The notes below the pieces were generated by a model. It was not told the origin of the DNA, did not search any database, and worked only from the letters and a program-made list of their open reading frames with translations. A DNA stretch of 64,000 bases from Paulownia fortunei (lineage: Eukaryota > Streptophyta > Magnoliopsida > Lamiales > Paulowniaceae). The stretch spans positions 17,448,071 to 17,512,070 of the forward strand of contig CM033118.1 in assembly GCA_019321725.1 (NCBI GenBank). Direction: 5' to 3'. The position numbers and the translations under genes were made by a program. Positions 24,101 through 39,100 of the stretch are shown here, piece by piece. Position 1 is the first letter of the stretch; each line of letters starts with the position of its first letter.

Positions 24101-27100
24101 AAAAAGCTTTGCCAGTACAAAATGGTTTTAATACTATGGAGATTGAATTTTTTTTTGTAAACATTTTCTGAAGCCTTGGTGGTGATCATGATGTTTTATA
24201 TACTTTCTATTGGATTTATGACTTTGCCCTGGCCTTTTCATGTATATGCTATTTGTAATTTTTAAATATGTAATATTTGCATTATTGTGCTAGATTAAGC
24301 TATTAAGTTTGACGTTATGTTAGGGAGTTTCTGTTTTTAATGCTTTGCTTGTCAGTCATCATACTGACTGACTGTGACCCTGATTGTCAAGTAAATTTTG
24401 ATGAGATTGGTACTGGTAGGCTGCAATTACCTACTTCCTTTGGCTACAAAATTCATACATTTTGTTGGTTGCCAGGTTAATGTTGGTTTATGTTTGTGCA
24501 ATCTTCCTTTACTAGCAAAATCAAGTAATGCCGCATTGCTTGTATTTCACTCCATAAGAATCAATTTTCTTTTTTTCTTTTCCCTGTGTCTGTTGGAACA
24601 ACAGTCTCTATTACTACTTTCTTGATGAGTGGATGGACTAGTTAGGCTGTATACTGTATGTATATGGGCTTTCACCAGTTATCAATAAAAAGTACTTGAG
24701 GTATCACAATAGAAAGAGAAATACTATGATCCGCTTTCATTGTTACCTCTCGTCTATGTTAGTATTTGCTATGAGGGTGACTTAAGCCTTGAGAGGAACA
24801 TTTCTCTCCACTGTTCTGTTTTCTGTTCCTCCCCTGTTACTTTAATACCGATCTGTTTCAGCAGTAATTGTTACTTCATTATACTTCATCGTCATGCTAA
24901 TTATATGTTGATTGTGATTAGGTGGCAGATAATTTGCTTCATGATACTGCCAGCAATATAGAAACTTTGATATTCTGCTCTCAAACTCTCAGAAGCAAGG
25001 TGATTATTCTAATCTTTTCTTTCTTTTTCTTTTTCAATGATATGCCGAGATGAGTCTGTAATCAATTTTTTATGGTGTAAACAGGTGCAACGTGATTTTG
25101 AAGAATTACCTTCCGAAGCTTTTCGTCCGTTACGGGTTTCTTTAAATGTAAGGAAGTAACTTGTGGATTTCTGGGATATAACATCAATGCACAAATCTCC
25201 CATGTTAACTTTTCTCTGCTTAATTTAAAGTGCGTAGGTGGTCAATTCTTTGTGAAGTCACCCAGTCTTTAATTGTTATTATATGCATGATATAACATCA
25301 GTTCATTGATATACCTTGATAGAAAACCATTGAATTCGATAGTGGTTGTTTTATTTCTTATTGATGTTATGTGACATGTTGGTGATAGTTGACCTAAAAA
25401 CCTTTTAAATAAGCTTTCCATCTGGAGGAAGAAATACTCCTTTGAGAGGCTGAAGTTGAATGAGTTCTCATTTGCATACGAACTACTTGTTCTTGCATTC
25501 TGTTACTGTACATTCCTCTAGCTTTGTTTCATTAGCTAGTCCTACATAGATTGTAAGTGGTTGTATGCAGGATATTTTTGAGAAAAAAGGTATGTTGTCT
25601 AAGTATATTGAGCATAGGAATCTCTGACCAAAAATGTGTTTGTGTTTGCGTTTGCTATTGAGAATTTTGGGATTCATGTATTAGTGTTTTTACTACGGAT
25701 GTATGTGAAATATATTGCTCAAGAGATGACCATCGGTAGATTTGTTTATAGATAACATAGATTGTGCTTTTAGATAAAGATAATGCCATTTGGGCTTTGT
25801 TCTTGCACATGGAGCACTTCTTCTTTGCTTTTTTTTTTTTTTTTGTTCCTCTGCATGGGAAATTTTTCTAATTTAACATAATTCTGTTTACCCGTGTGTT
25901 TTTATTTTAGTAGTCTCCTGGAATGGATGCATTGTTGCATGAGAAAATGTCTGTGATAAATGCTTTATATCTCTTGCATTAAATTTGATATATTTATTCT
26001 TTATGCAGACCTTGCTGAAGTCATTTCACAAGGGACCTCCTAAAGTTAGAACTCAGGTAAAGCTAGAGTATTTGAATTGATATCTTTATGTCTTAATTCA
26101 AAGACGGCTAAATTTTGCAATATATAGATTAGCCTTGCAGTGGCTGCATTGGCTGTCCATGTACCAGCAGAAGACTGGGGAGATGGTGGTATTATAAATT
26201 GGTTAAGAGATGAGATGAATTCACATCCTGAATTTATACCAAGTTTTCTGGAACTTCTCAAAGTCTTGCCTGAGGTATATGGAAATCCAATTTTTGGGAA
26301 AGCATTTTTTTTTTTTGCACACTCTCTCTCTCTCTCACAGGCATGCATATATAAAAAATGCACACACCTATACACACCATCAGCACTATAGGAAAGGAGG
26401 CTTGATGGAACTTTTGGCATTGCCTTTAAAGCTGACATAAGAGTGGCATGATGCTGTAACTTTCATAATCCTGTTTCTGGAACTAAGTACCAATGCTCCA
26501 AATTTTTCTTGTTGAAAATTTCTTATACTCTAGCATGTTGCTTTTGAAAAAGAAAAACTTTTTAAGGTGTCCAGTTCGGTTTGGTGTCACAAGTCTCCCT
26601 TAAATTTGCTTGAATATGGCACTTATTCTTAGATTTGAGCTTGAATTAGATTTTATTGGTTCTGGTCTGAGCAAAGCTAAACAGCTTGGCTAGTTTTTAG
26701 GCTCTTTTCTAGATTTTATTTAAAGCATCGTGGTTCAGTCAGCCGAAAAAGGTTACAGGCTTCAAAATCTTTTTGATCTCGGCTCATTAGAATTCTCACA
26801 CTGATCTTTGATGAACACCAAAGAACCCTGTCTGAGCCAATCCCAATCAGCTCAAGCTTATTTTAGCAGCCTACTATATAATTATTAAATTGTTTAACTG
26901 AAAATTTGTCTTGAAGTTTGTAGACATTGAGTTTGCCTATTTACTGGTGTCTTTGTGATGGATTTGTTTTGTGTGTAATTCTTGTGTAAGAAGCATGTAT
27001 GTTTGTACGCATGGGCATGCTAATGTATCTATACATGTGTGAGATATCACTTCCAAGGACGGACAATTTTTCAAATTAATCCAAGTTTAGTCTTTCATTG

Positions 27101-30100
27101 ATTTGTTGATTGTTATGATCATACATGTGTCGTTACTGCTGTACTTGCCTGGCTAAACAATTTCAGATTTTAGTCCAAGTTTAATTATTTCTTAATTGTG
27201 GTTTGTTGTGATTTATGTGTAGTTACCATTATTGCTTCTTCTGATTAGCTTTTTAATAGAATGGATAACAACAATTTTTCTTTGAAACCAGGAAGTGTTC
27301 AACTACAAAATAGCAGTTCGTCCTGATAGACGACGTAGTTTCGAAAACGAACTTGCTTCAGGAATGGAGATTGCTCTTAATGTTTTAACTGCTTGCTTGA
27401 ATATTAATGAACTGACGGAGCAGGTATGTGCTGTTATTTGATGATCTGCTTATGAAAGTCCATACTTCATTCTTAATTAGGTTACTTGTAAATTTCTTAA
27501 AATTTTGAACTATGGAGATGGATTGGGTGCAAATGGTAGATAATGAATGTAGTAGAAATATCCTGTTCCTGTAAGTCGATGCTAGTAAAATGCACAAAGA
27601 TAACCTCTCTTGATAAGTTCTCCCATTTGTCAATACATAAATTTACTGTATTGGAACCCTAGCTGAACTCCACTGTATCCCCACTAGATGCAGAGAAACA
27701 TATTCAGTCATTTTCTTTACCTACCCAGTTCCCTCCACATTTGACTTATGATCCCTTGCATGTGCATTTGATGTTGAGCGCAATCCTGAGTTCTTTCTCA
27801 GAAGTTGATTTGCTGGATTTAGTTTTTTACTGTTTTCTTCTGGCATTTGCTTTTTATTGTTCTGCTAAAGAGATCATCGATTTTATTCTACTATTTTAGG
27901 TATTTGTTCATCATATTTGCAATTGTGTTGGTACTTGATGTTTCCTTGCTTGTGTGCATTTGAACTGCTTTTTTGTATCTTATGATTTCAAGTTGATCAG
28001 CTATTTCCAACATCTGCAATTGTACCGGTGTAATATTTTCTTCTTATTTTCTTGTCTTCAAAGGAATTGTTTCAATTACTCTCCATCTTACTATTTTTGC
28101 TGTTTATTTTAAGTCAACATGCTGGAAGTTTGTCCATGCTTTGACATAACATCCTAGTTTACCTTTCTAAGTTCTTACTAATCGGCAGGTTCTTGAGGCT
28201 TTTGCGTCTTGGCTACGGCTAAGGCATAGGTATCGTCTTCTTTCTATGGATCCTCTAGCAATTTTATCATTGAACTTCCATTCTGCTAAATGTGGACCAG
28301 CTTTCCCTTTTCTTGGGGCAAGCAGAAGTATGTTGTTGTAGTATATATGGAGTGTGACATATATGATATTATGTCTCTTGCATTTTCTGTTTTTGTTAAA
28401 TTGAAAATATAGATAAATTATTTGTTTTTTTACTGCTTTATCATCTGGGGTCTTAGTTAGAATATCTCACTTCACAATGGATGAGTTAAGTAAGCTGGCT
28501 GTTTTTCCAGAATATGAAAGTCTTGGCTTTCTATGATGTCAGAGGAATGGTTTTTAGGATATCAACTATTTAGCATATGAAAGTCTTGGCTTCCTATGAT
28601 GTCACAGGAATGATTTTTTGGACACCAACAATTTAGAATACTTCAATTGGCATTACTTACTGGAGAAGTTTGAATCCCATGAAATCAGAAAAACATCATA
28701 TTTTGAGGTGCATGTAAAGAAAGAATGCAAGCTATGATCTACTAGGAAATCTCCAGAAAGCTCTTCCATTCATTTGAAAATGAAAGAATGAACTGACTAC
28801 TCTAAAACAAAAGAAAAGAATACTCTTAATTCTCCGAATTGTATGACAATTCCCTCCAAAGCTCTGCTATTGTGTCACATAATACCATCTGGAGCCACAT
28901 TCATTGTTTTCTTGGAATAGATCCCAATATGCCTCTACAGCTCTACTTTCTTCTGTTTCTGGAACATGATTTCTGTTGGGTGTGGTACATGCAAATTAGA
29001 TCAGATGGACTTTTCCATGCATCCTTGTATCGTTAATGCGCCTCCTTTAATTTTATCACTTCCTCAATTCTTGTGAAGATGGTCTGTAAACTTATTTAAA
29101 TATTGGTTTCAGGATTCCAGCTTCAGCCCTTGCTTCGCATCCATTAGTGCATACAGCTCTCTCAAGCTTGAACAGTGATATACTCTCTGAGGCATCTGTT
29201 AATGGTTTGTGAAGAGACATGCTAATCCTTTCTTTGTCTCACTTTATATTATATTGCCATTACATCTTTGTAGGTCTCTTCAGAAGCAATTTGTTATTGA
29301 CGACTATCATGTTCTTTCTCATAGGATTTGATGAAAGTAGATAGAATACATTTTTTTCTTCTGTTTCCCCAAAGGCCTGTTGACTTGATTTCCTTTTTCC
29401 ACTATACATGATAACTTTTTATCTCGTGCCAAGTCACAAGGAAATGATATTTTAATTTAAATATAGAAATAAGTGATAGATAATTTAATAATTCAAAGCT
29501 TAAAAATTAAGTGATGGATAATTACTACAAATAGAAAAGTTTATAGATATGAAAAAAGTTAGTTTGCTTATTGAATTTAACATGAACTACAAACTATGTT
29601 ATCTTGGATTCTAGGCATGTCTTGGACACTTTTGAATAAAGATGAGTAACAATATTTTTTTGAATTTAACAAAAATAAAAATAGATATTATCTTAGGTGG
29701 TGAAATGGATTCAATTAGGCTATCCAAGTTTGCACACACATGACGCTTGGATCAATGTGTATGTTTATTATATATGGATTATGTGGTTTGCATCGGCTAT
29801 AGAGAATGGAGAGGGCAAAGCAAAATGTCGTGATATGATTTTAAAGACATACGTGGTGGCCTTTGTCCTTCACAAGTTTACCGCCACATAAACTATTAGA
29901 AGTGCTTAGGCAGCAAAATGCAACACATTTCTTCTTCCATCTCGCTCTCTCTCTCTCTCTGTCTGTTTTTTCCTCACTAAACTTGTAAGCTGTTATATTT
30001 ATTTGTTTTGGTTGCTGCTACTAGGTCCATATGGATTGAGAGGAATGCAGTAAATTTTCAGGATACTTACTTTCATTCCATGCGTTTTCTGCAGTTATTT

Positions 30101-33100
30101 CTGAATTGATACACTATACAGCAGTGAGAAACCCTGATGCAGTTGCGTCTCAGATGCCCTTAATTCAAGTAATTGTCCCTCGGATTATGAGTCTGAAAGC
30201 ACAGCTTAGAGATCCTTCCAAGGTATTATTTTAGTAGGGTTCTAAAATTCTCTTCGTTCTGGCGCGATAAATGCTTATGGTAAATCTTTCTTTTTAAGCA
30301 TGTTTTATGTTCTAATTTTTCAATTATCAAAGATGATTGCTGATATTTATGTGTTGGGAAGTCATTGTCTTCTGTTCTCAAACCATAAAAGATAAAGATG
30401 CTCGGAAGTTTATGCTGTGTTTTATAGTTGATGCTGTCATTCATATGCACAACTTGAAATCTTGTCAGTCTTACGCAGTTTATCGTATGTTTATTCTTAT
30501 GTCCATTGCCATTTACGTCTTTAAACTATTCTTAACACAGTACTGCATATAGTATTTTGGGTTATAACCGCCACTCCTGCCAGAAGAAGGAAATGTTTGA
30601 AAATAATATCAGCTGAAAGGTTAACTCTCCATTCTTCTGGTTTGGGCCTCCATTTTGGAGTGGTCTGAGAAGTCTTTTAAATTTCTATTAGCAGAATGGA
30701 GGTCTTGGCATAATTGATTGCACTTTTCTAATTGGAATTGATAAGGGAAATGACTTTGCCTTCTGCAAATTAAGAAGATGGGCAGCAGTGAAGGACCATT
30801 GCTAGCAAATACAGGCTATTATCCCATGATTGGGAGACTAGACCAGTTTGCTCGACACATGGGGTGAGCCTTGGGGAAACATTTTCTGCAGCTAGTGGAA
30901 TTCAATTAATTCATCAGCTACAAGCTTCTGAAAAGGCCTGAGAATTGAATTCTTTGTTGGCTACTGGTAGGGGTGTACCTTTTGAAAAACCACTTCCCTT
31001 CATTCTTTTGACGTACTGAATATAAAGAAACCTATACTGCCTGACAAATGAATAGATTGTCTCACCGTTAACTCTCTTGACAATGCTTTTGTAGTCAGGA
31101 GACTACTTTTTTTCTATTAAAATGCAGTTTAGAAGTATTGGTCTCCTTGAAAGTGCAACTGTTTATTTGATAGCAACCCATGATTCCAACCTTTGATAAA
31201 TTTGCAAATGTGAGGGAAGGGATTATGTAGCTGATAAGTGTTGGAAGGAACTAAATCTGTCAGCATCATTTCTTGCATTGTGAGGCTCCAAAGGATTTGT
31301 GGGAGTATTCTATTTGTATTCCGGAGCATATGGGTGATATCTGAAACAGTCAACTCTTGGATTCCTCTTTGGCATGGTACTGGTATTCAAAGGTCCACAC
31401 TCTGGTTATGAGGAGCAGCACTTCAAAGCCTTATGTGGACTATCTGGTGGGCACTTCTTTGAGAGTTGGTTACCCTACTAAGGGGCCATAGGCCTTATAT
31501 GGTTGTGTTTTCAGTGAGAATTCTCATTTTGTATTGGTTTTCGTGAATAAATGAAAATGAGATTTTATATAAGTTTTGAAATGAGAATATATTTGGTTGA
31601 GTAGTTTTGAGGAAATCTTAAATACGAAAGTACGTGATAAAAATGAAAGTATGTTTGTTTGTGTGTTTTATAGTATCATTTAAGAATTTTGTGTATATAA
31701 TATATTTTAAAGTTGGTAGTGGTGGGAATTACTTTGAATATTTAATTTGAATATGATATTTTATTAGGATGATTCGAGTTGTTAGGTCCCATTGAAATGA
31801 TGTAGTTTGAAAAGAGAAATATATTAGATGAAATTGATAGTAATGGGGTCACTTTGAATATTTAATTTGAATATGATATTTATTTGTAAGATTTGTAGGT
31901 GGTGGGTCCCATTAGAATGATGTAGTTTGAAAATGGCAACATATTAATTAATTATAATTGATAGTGATGGGTCTCACTAGTGTAATTTGAATTGAAATGA
32001 TGGAAATAGTTATTGACAACTTATAGAATAGGGCTATGTATAAGGTTGGAAATTGGAATTATAGGTTTGAGATGATATTTTTTGTGGGAAAAGAAGAAGA
32101 TAAAATGGATTTTCCATTGAAAATAGGTCAAACAAACATAATTCTGGATTTTGGAATAATATAAAGTGAGGAAATGAGTTTTGGGAATGGGAACATACAA
32201 GGCCATAGTTCCTGACAAATGTATTTCTGGCATGCATTCTGCAGTCCAGAGGGTTACAGTAGACCTTGCCTATTTGTAGAATTTTGAATTTTTTACCAAC
32301 GCTATTTCTATTCATCCTAATATCTTTGTACACAAGTGGTATCCCTTGGTGCTTGGTTGTAGAATAAATTCCTTTACTAAAATGATTTCTATCCTTAAAT
32401 AGTAAAGTACAGCACTTGAAAATGGTGAACCAGATCTCATCAAATTTCTGAGCACCTTGTGATTAGTTATTTCTCTTCAACGGAACAGAAAGATAACTGC
32501 TATGCTCCTTTTCCAACTCTTCTTGGACGTAAGAACCTGCTACATTAAGTGGTGATTATGTGTATGTGGCAAAGATACGAGGGATGAGTTAATGAGTAAT
32601 GATTGTGCTAAAAAACAGGTGATTTTGTAAAATGGTTTTGAAGGTTTTTTAACGTAAAATTGCTATATTACGTTACACTTGAATTTCATAAAGGTATATC
32701 AGAATCTGGGTTGAAGTATTAAAGAGGATGTAAATATTTGCAATTTGATAAATAATATAGCCTAATGTTGGTCTGACTTGCAGTGTAATCGAATATGGCT
32801 ATTATGGGTGGACTTTAAGTATGTTGAAAGGGACTATATTTTGTTATCTGGACTAAAAATGTCCTATTAAGCTATTGTGGTTCTATTTGCTAGAGATATA
32901 CGAGACACTTCATAATTTGTGTTACAAGATACCTGTGAAGTGCCCTTAGGTCTTTGTTTAAGATTTTTTTTTCCTGAGCTGTTGTAATTGATTTTTCTAT
33001 TTTACATTTATTTACCTTTGAATTAAGGACGAGGAGGATGTGAAGGCCATTGCTCGCTTATTTGCTGACTTGGGAGATGCATATGTTGAATTAATTGCAA

Positions 33101-36100
33101 CTGGTATACAGCTTCTCATGTCTTGCACCCTTCTCTTCACTTTGTTGCTTTTATATTATAGTAAACCTTAAGGAGAGTGTTCCATATGATTAAATTGATT
33201 ATATGCAAGTACATGCGTGAATATATGTGTTTCTATGTGTATAAACACATCCAAGTATGTCCATCTAGAAACAAACATGATTTGGGCAAATGCTTGCTAT
33301 ATTGTTGCCAACAGGGTTGTCTTAAGATGAAAATGACTTTTGTCTCTAGGTTCTGATGAATCGATGTTGATCGTGCAAGCATTACTGGAAGTTGCTTCAC
33401 ATCCAGAATTTGATATTGCTTCAATGACCTTTAACTTCTGGCATAGTCTTCAAATTATGTTAATTGAGAGGTGAAACTATTTTGACTAATAATTTATGTA
33501 TGTGTGCTCGATCAACTTTTGACTTTGACATTTCTAATGGATCAGGAATTCTTATGTAGCATATGGTAGTGAAGCATCTGTTGAAGCTGAGAGATCCCGT
33601 CGATTGCAGGTTTTCCGTTCTTCATTTGAATCACTTGTTTCCTTGGTGAGGCTTTTCTCTTTCTGGAGTTCACTTGATTTGCGTGTCTGAATTAAATATG
33701 AATTGTTTCAAATACAGATGGAAACTTCTGCAGTCTTTTTCCAATGCTTAAAAGAAGCATTTTGTAATCTAGACTGATATATTCTTGTTTTAATAAAGAA
33801 GTGAGAGTAGAATGTTATGGTTGTTGAAATGTCTTGGTGCTGCTCTCTCTTATCTTGAGAAGAAATATATTCCAAGGATTTAAGACTAGGGCGAGGAAGT
33901 TCTTTCTTTTTTGCAGATACTGATGTTAAATAGAAGAAGCTAGAGGGTTTAAACGATTGGTTTGTGTAGATTTATATAGATGTAAAAGAAAGACGATTGT
34001 TTTGAAGATTCTGCGTGGGTAGGTGTCAAGTGTTGAGACTCAAGATAGAGCAAGAAAAAAACAAGTGATAAGGCTATTTTGGAGCTTTGTAAAATACGTG
34101 TAACAATTTCTTTTATGCATTTGTATGCCACCAAAAAGGGCTAAACAGTCTTTCGATGATCTTTTGTTCTTATAAAAATGGATTTTCAGGCTCCAGAAAC
34201 TTTGTTGGCTATAATAGGTCTTTATGTTTGATTATCATAATGATATCTTCACGATATGATCTTCTGGCTTATTATGTACAACTTTCCTGAATGGTTCTGA
34301 ATGTGGATACTAGTTTTAATGTCTGCCTGGATTTGATAAAAGAGCTCTCCATTATTTTTATCTCAGGTTAGTGTCAAAGTCGAATATCCCCAGGATTATG
34401 CAGATCTTTCAAGAGAGGACCAGAAAGATTTTAAGCAGACTAGATATGGTACCTTCAGCAATTTCATCTTATAATTGTTGGTTTGCTGCATGTTTCAACA
34501 GTTTATTATATGGTGTAAACTTATGTTTTGGTTTCATAACTCAGCATTCTTTTCAGTTGATGCTGAAAGAGAAATACAAAATGTGTGATAAACTATTGGT
34601 GAACAGATGAAAATGTGTAATAAATTGGCCTGTTGAACTATTACTCATTTCTTCTGGTTTCTCTGCTCTTTTGAGCTTCTAAGTTGATTGTGTAGATTGT
34701 TAGCTCGTATTTTAGCATTCCATTAAACCTAACAAACTATGGAAAAAGACTTCACTCTTTCATTTCATGTCTGTGTTGAAAATTAGCTTTTAAAATGCCT
34801 TGATGATTAATCAGCAATAGGCTTTTGATTTTGTCTTAGCATTAGTGACCTTAATTAACTCTTCAAATGTGATGAAAATTATGCAACTTGGACACACCGG
34901 ATATACAAACACATATTTAGTGCCCTAGCTGCATCATTGAGTTAAACTTTTCTTCAGGGACTGAATTTCTAGGGATTCTTGATCAAGTCTTATGCAGTGT
35001 GCTTCTCAGTTGCCTGTACAACCACTGCTAATTTGATCCCTAAGACAGAATAATATGAAGTCAGTTTTATCTTTGTGACAGTAAATAAAATGTTAATATG
35101 GATCGAACTTCTAATGCTGCAATCGTGTTTGTGACTAGAAAACTGCTCCTGAATTAGTATTGCTGATTTTTGAATTGAAATATAGTTTCCATTGTGTTAA
35201 AAGTGAAAGATGAAATGCTTTGTCTATGTTTTGCTAAAAGTTCCATAGCATGTTCAGAACTTTTCTGGTGGAATTGACAGTGATCAAGCTTTTCATTCTT
35301 GTTTTCTCCTCCCCCTCTGTTGATGTCTTTGACCTTTGTTGGTTCATATATAAATCTCTTTCATCACAGCAAATATATATATAGAAAAGGAAATCTGATC
35401 TTGACAGCAGACAGAAAAAAAGGAAATCTGAGCTCTACAGCAAATTGGTCTCTCTTTTTCTTTTTTTCTGATGCATTATTCATCATGAATGATGGGAGGC
35501 AATCACTACTTGTCCTACACAGCACAACCTAAGACTTAAGGCCCTTGAATATTTTAAATATTCTTAGAGTCAGTAAATGAAAGTAGTGAAGCAAATAAGG
35601 ACAACCACATAACTCAAGAGAAGGAATTTACTCAAAAAAGCAGACTGTGGCAGCATGTAGTATTTGCTCTGCAGATAAATATACAGAGATATATATGCTG
35701 GCCTCTATCTCTCCTCTCGGTCCTCAGGACATTATGATTATAATAGTGGTGATAAAAGCCATGTAGAAAGGAAGACGGATCCCTAAAATGAATTATTCAT
35801 GACAGCATTGTTACATATATTATCTAGACGTAAACATTTTTTCTTTTATCATTTTGAGATTTATCAAGCTATCCATGCTCTTCATGATGGAAAGCTTACT
35901 GTGTTACCTCATATATTCATGCCTTAACTTTATCTTGGTTAGAAATTTTATATCCACATAGCAAGTTTTCTGGAAACAGCTCCTGCATCGTCTTTTGAGT
36001 TTTGACTGAAAGGAAACTATTTCTTTATTTGTCTAAATTCATGCATATGCATCAGGAATATGTTCTCTGTCGTGGACATATATGCCTTGGATTTTTCTCC

Positions 36101-39100
36101 TTTCTGGCATTATCTTGTTCCTTGTCTGTCATATGTTGACTACATATAAAATTTTGTGGTGTCAATTTTATCTACACAACTATCTTAGCTTGGCCTGTTA
36201 TATAACCCTACATTTCTGTGGGTTTCTGACGAAATCTGTCATGCTGGCAGCTGTTGCAGATGTCCTTATTGATGCAGCTCTAGTTTTAGGTGGTGATGCT
36301 ACACTAAGAATTCTTTACATGAAGCTCATTGAGGTGTGTGTTTATCTCTTTGACGCTATAGAAGTTTTTCATTTGTCAATTGTTAAATCAGAAGGCTTAA
36401 CAAATTAATAATGGTAGACTTGAAACAACATTGTAACCTGTTTAAACTTTTGGTTCTTGAACTCTTATCCTTTATATGTTTGCCAGTATGGAGACAGAAG
36501 TAAAAGGGCTTAGGTAATAAGTGGTTGTGAGGTATCAGGCATCAGATCTTATGCATACATATATAAGGCAGAGAAACAGGGGAGTTGTGTCAAGCACCAT
36601 AAATTTATATGAAAGATGTTGTGGACCTGCTAGTGGATCAGTTGATTGCACTGCTGGTATTGTGAAGATATTTGTTTTCAACATAAAACTTTTGTAATAC
36701 AAGTAATCCAATCAGGGCCAATTCATTTTGAAATGGATTTGATGTTGCTTCTTCTTCTTTTCTTTTTTCACTGTAAGTAGTTGCTTGCTTTCTTCCCATT
36801 GGCATTTGTTCAGGGCTTGTTCACCTCCCTTTGGTCTAACAACTGCTCCACCTCTGTGTGTGACTTTGGACACACATGAGAGAGGGTATCAGAAAATTGT
36901 GTTAGACAGTTCATTAGAAAAAAATCTTGTGAATACTCTTTAAATGACAAGATTAAAGTTTGCTTGAATATCCAATTTCACATAAATTCTACTACAAAGT
37001 TTTTGGTTTTGTGAAATAAATACACTTTACTTTGTTGAAGCTCTCTTCCTGGTATGGTGGAGGAGAAAGAAGATCTTGAAGATTCTACGCAGTTTTCTTT
37101 TCTTATTTTTTTCAGCAAGAGAGGAAAATGAATAAAGTTATAGTAGCTTTCACGGCTTCCTTTTTACACTTCTTAAATTTGAGTTGTTTTTTCGGACCTT
37201 TTCTTGTTTTGGTTTTGCTGCAATATAACTTATCATGTTAATGTGATTATTTTGCATCCAAAATGTTGTTGGTTTATGAAGTTGTCAGCCATGTTTTTAT
37301 TTTCTTCTTTTGCATGATATCATAGGCTGTTAGTAACTGCGGACACAGCCAGCACACTGATTGGCGTCCAGCAGAAGCTGCTTTGTATAGCATTCGAGCG
37401 ATATCAGACTATGTATCTATTACTGATGGAGAAGTGATGCCTCAGGTTCGAACATCCTCCAATCTGTCAGGCAACAACTTTGTAGTGCCAGCTCTGCTTG
37501 GCATTGTTCCCAGCATTCTTATTTTCTTTCAGAATAATCCAAGATTCTCTGAGTTATTGCTCAGACAGGGGCTGGTTTATATTGTTCACTTATTTTCATA
37601 GTGTAATGGATTACCCAATTCAAAACAACCTCACACATGTTTGATTTGGTCAGATCATGTCTTTGCTTCCAAAACTTCCTCATCAACCACAGCTGCTGCA
37701 GACAGGTAATGGTTTTCTATGTTTCAAATCCATGGAGGCCCTTTTTTGTCCTCTTTTAAATGGATAATTGTCACTTCCTCTTAACAGATATGTGTTTTGA
37801 CTTCATTCTCCTTAAGTTTGTTAACAATCTCATCTGAATTTATTTTCTTTCTTTAGTGTGCTTAGTAATTGGAGCTTATTCAAAATGGCTTGATGCTTCC
37901 CCAAGTGGACTTTCATTCTTGCCGCCGCTCATAGATATTCTTGTTAGTGGCATGAGTATTTCAGAGGACACTGCAGCAGCTGCTGCTTTGGCATTTCGTC
38001 ATATATGTGATGGTAAGCTCTTTTCCTTGCTTAGCTCCTCGTGTTTGTTATTCTCTGACTAGTAATACTTTTCCAGCTCAAATGTAATCTATTGTCAACT
38101 CAACATTAATTGAACTCCTCATTTCATGTTTATGGTCCTTTTTCTTTTATTTTTTTTATGTCTGATCTCATTATTGTCCTCTCCTGTATCAAAAGTAGGC
38201 TTGTTCATTCCTATTATACCCCTCATTGAATTAAAGTGGGTGGAAGTTTTGCTGCACAATTGCAATAATGTCTTCATGACTCTTAAAGAGGATGGTTCTG
38301 GATAGTTGTAGTAGTGTACGAGAGATTGCAAAGTAGCAAGGAATCTGGCATTCTTAAATTTGTGTAATAAGTCAAGTGGGAAATTCTTTTTGAAATTGAG
38401 AGCTTATTTTTGTGTTCTATTCTCAATCCATTAGCCCAAAGATTATACATTCATTTGTTTGGTTTTTCCCCTCAAAAACTTTTTTCTTTACTCATCATAT
38501 CTGTGGCTACTTTTGCAATAGCTGCATTTTTACTTGAGCGCTAAAATTATTTGAATTCCTGAAGTACGATTCATATATAATTTATTTTGGTTGTAGACTG
38601 CAAGAAAAAGCTTTGTGGGTCCTTAGATGGTCTCTTTCAAATATACCAAAGGGCAGTGATTGGAGAAGGTTCCTTCAAGGTTTCTGCTGAAGACTCGTTG
38701 CATCTTGTCGAGGCTCTAAGGTATTATTGATTTTTGGGATCCTAGAGAACGGCTAGTTGATGTTATATTGACTTGTTGGAAATTCTTTCTCCACAGTATG
38801 GTTATCACAGAACTTCCTTCAGAACATGCAAAGAAAGCCCTGGAGGCATTATGCTTGCCTGCTGTAGCTCCTTTACAGGTTAGTATATTCTCTTTATGAA
38901 CTTTTGTCTTATTATTTGGGGGTCAAGTAAATATTTTGTGTGGTCAACCAACAGGACATCATTAATCAAGGTCCTTTAGTGCTGGGGCAGAAACCTGCTC
39001 GTGAGCTAACTGTTCATATAGATCGGCTAGCAAATATATTTAGGTAATGACATTTATCTATTTTTTTTCTGTTCGTCATACCTCTGTATTAAGCTAAATA

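Noticed and set aside
31129..31353. Minus-strand 74-codon frame in MOS14 intron 9
   Set aside because: Short, without motif, inside an intron; it may be a relic of inserted retroelement sequence but I could not support that.
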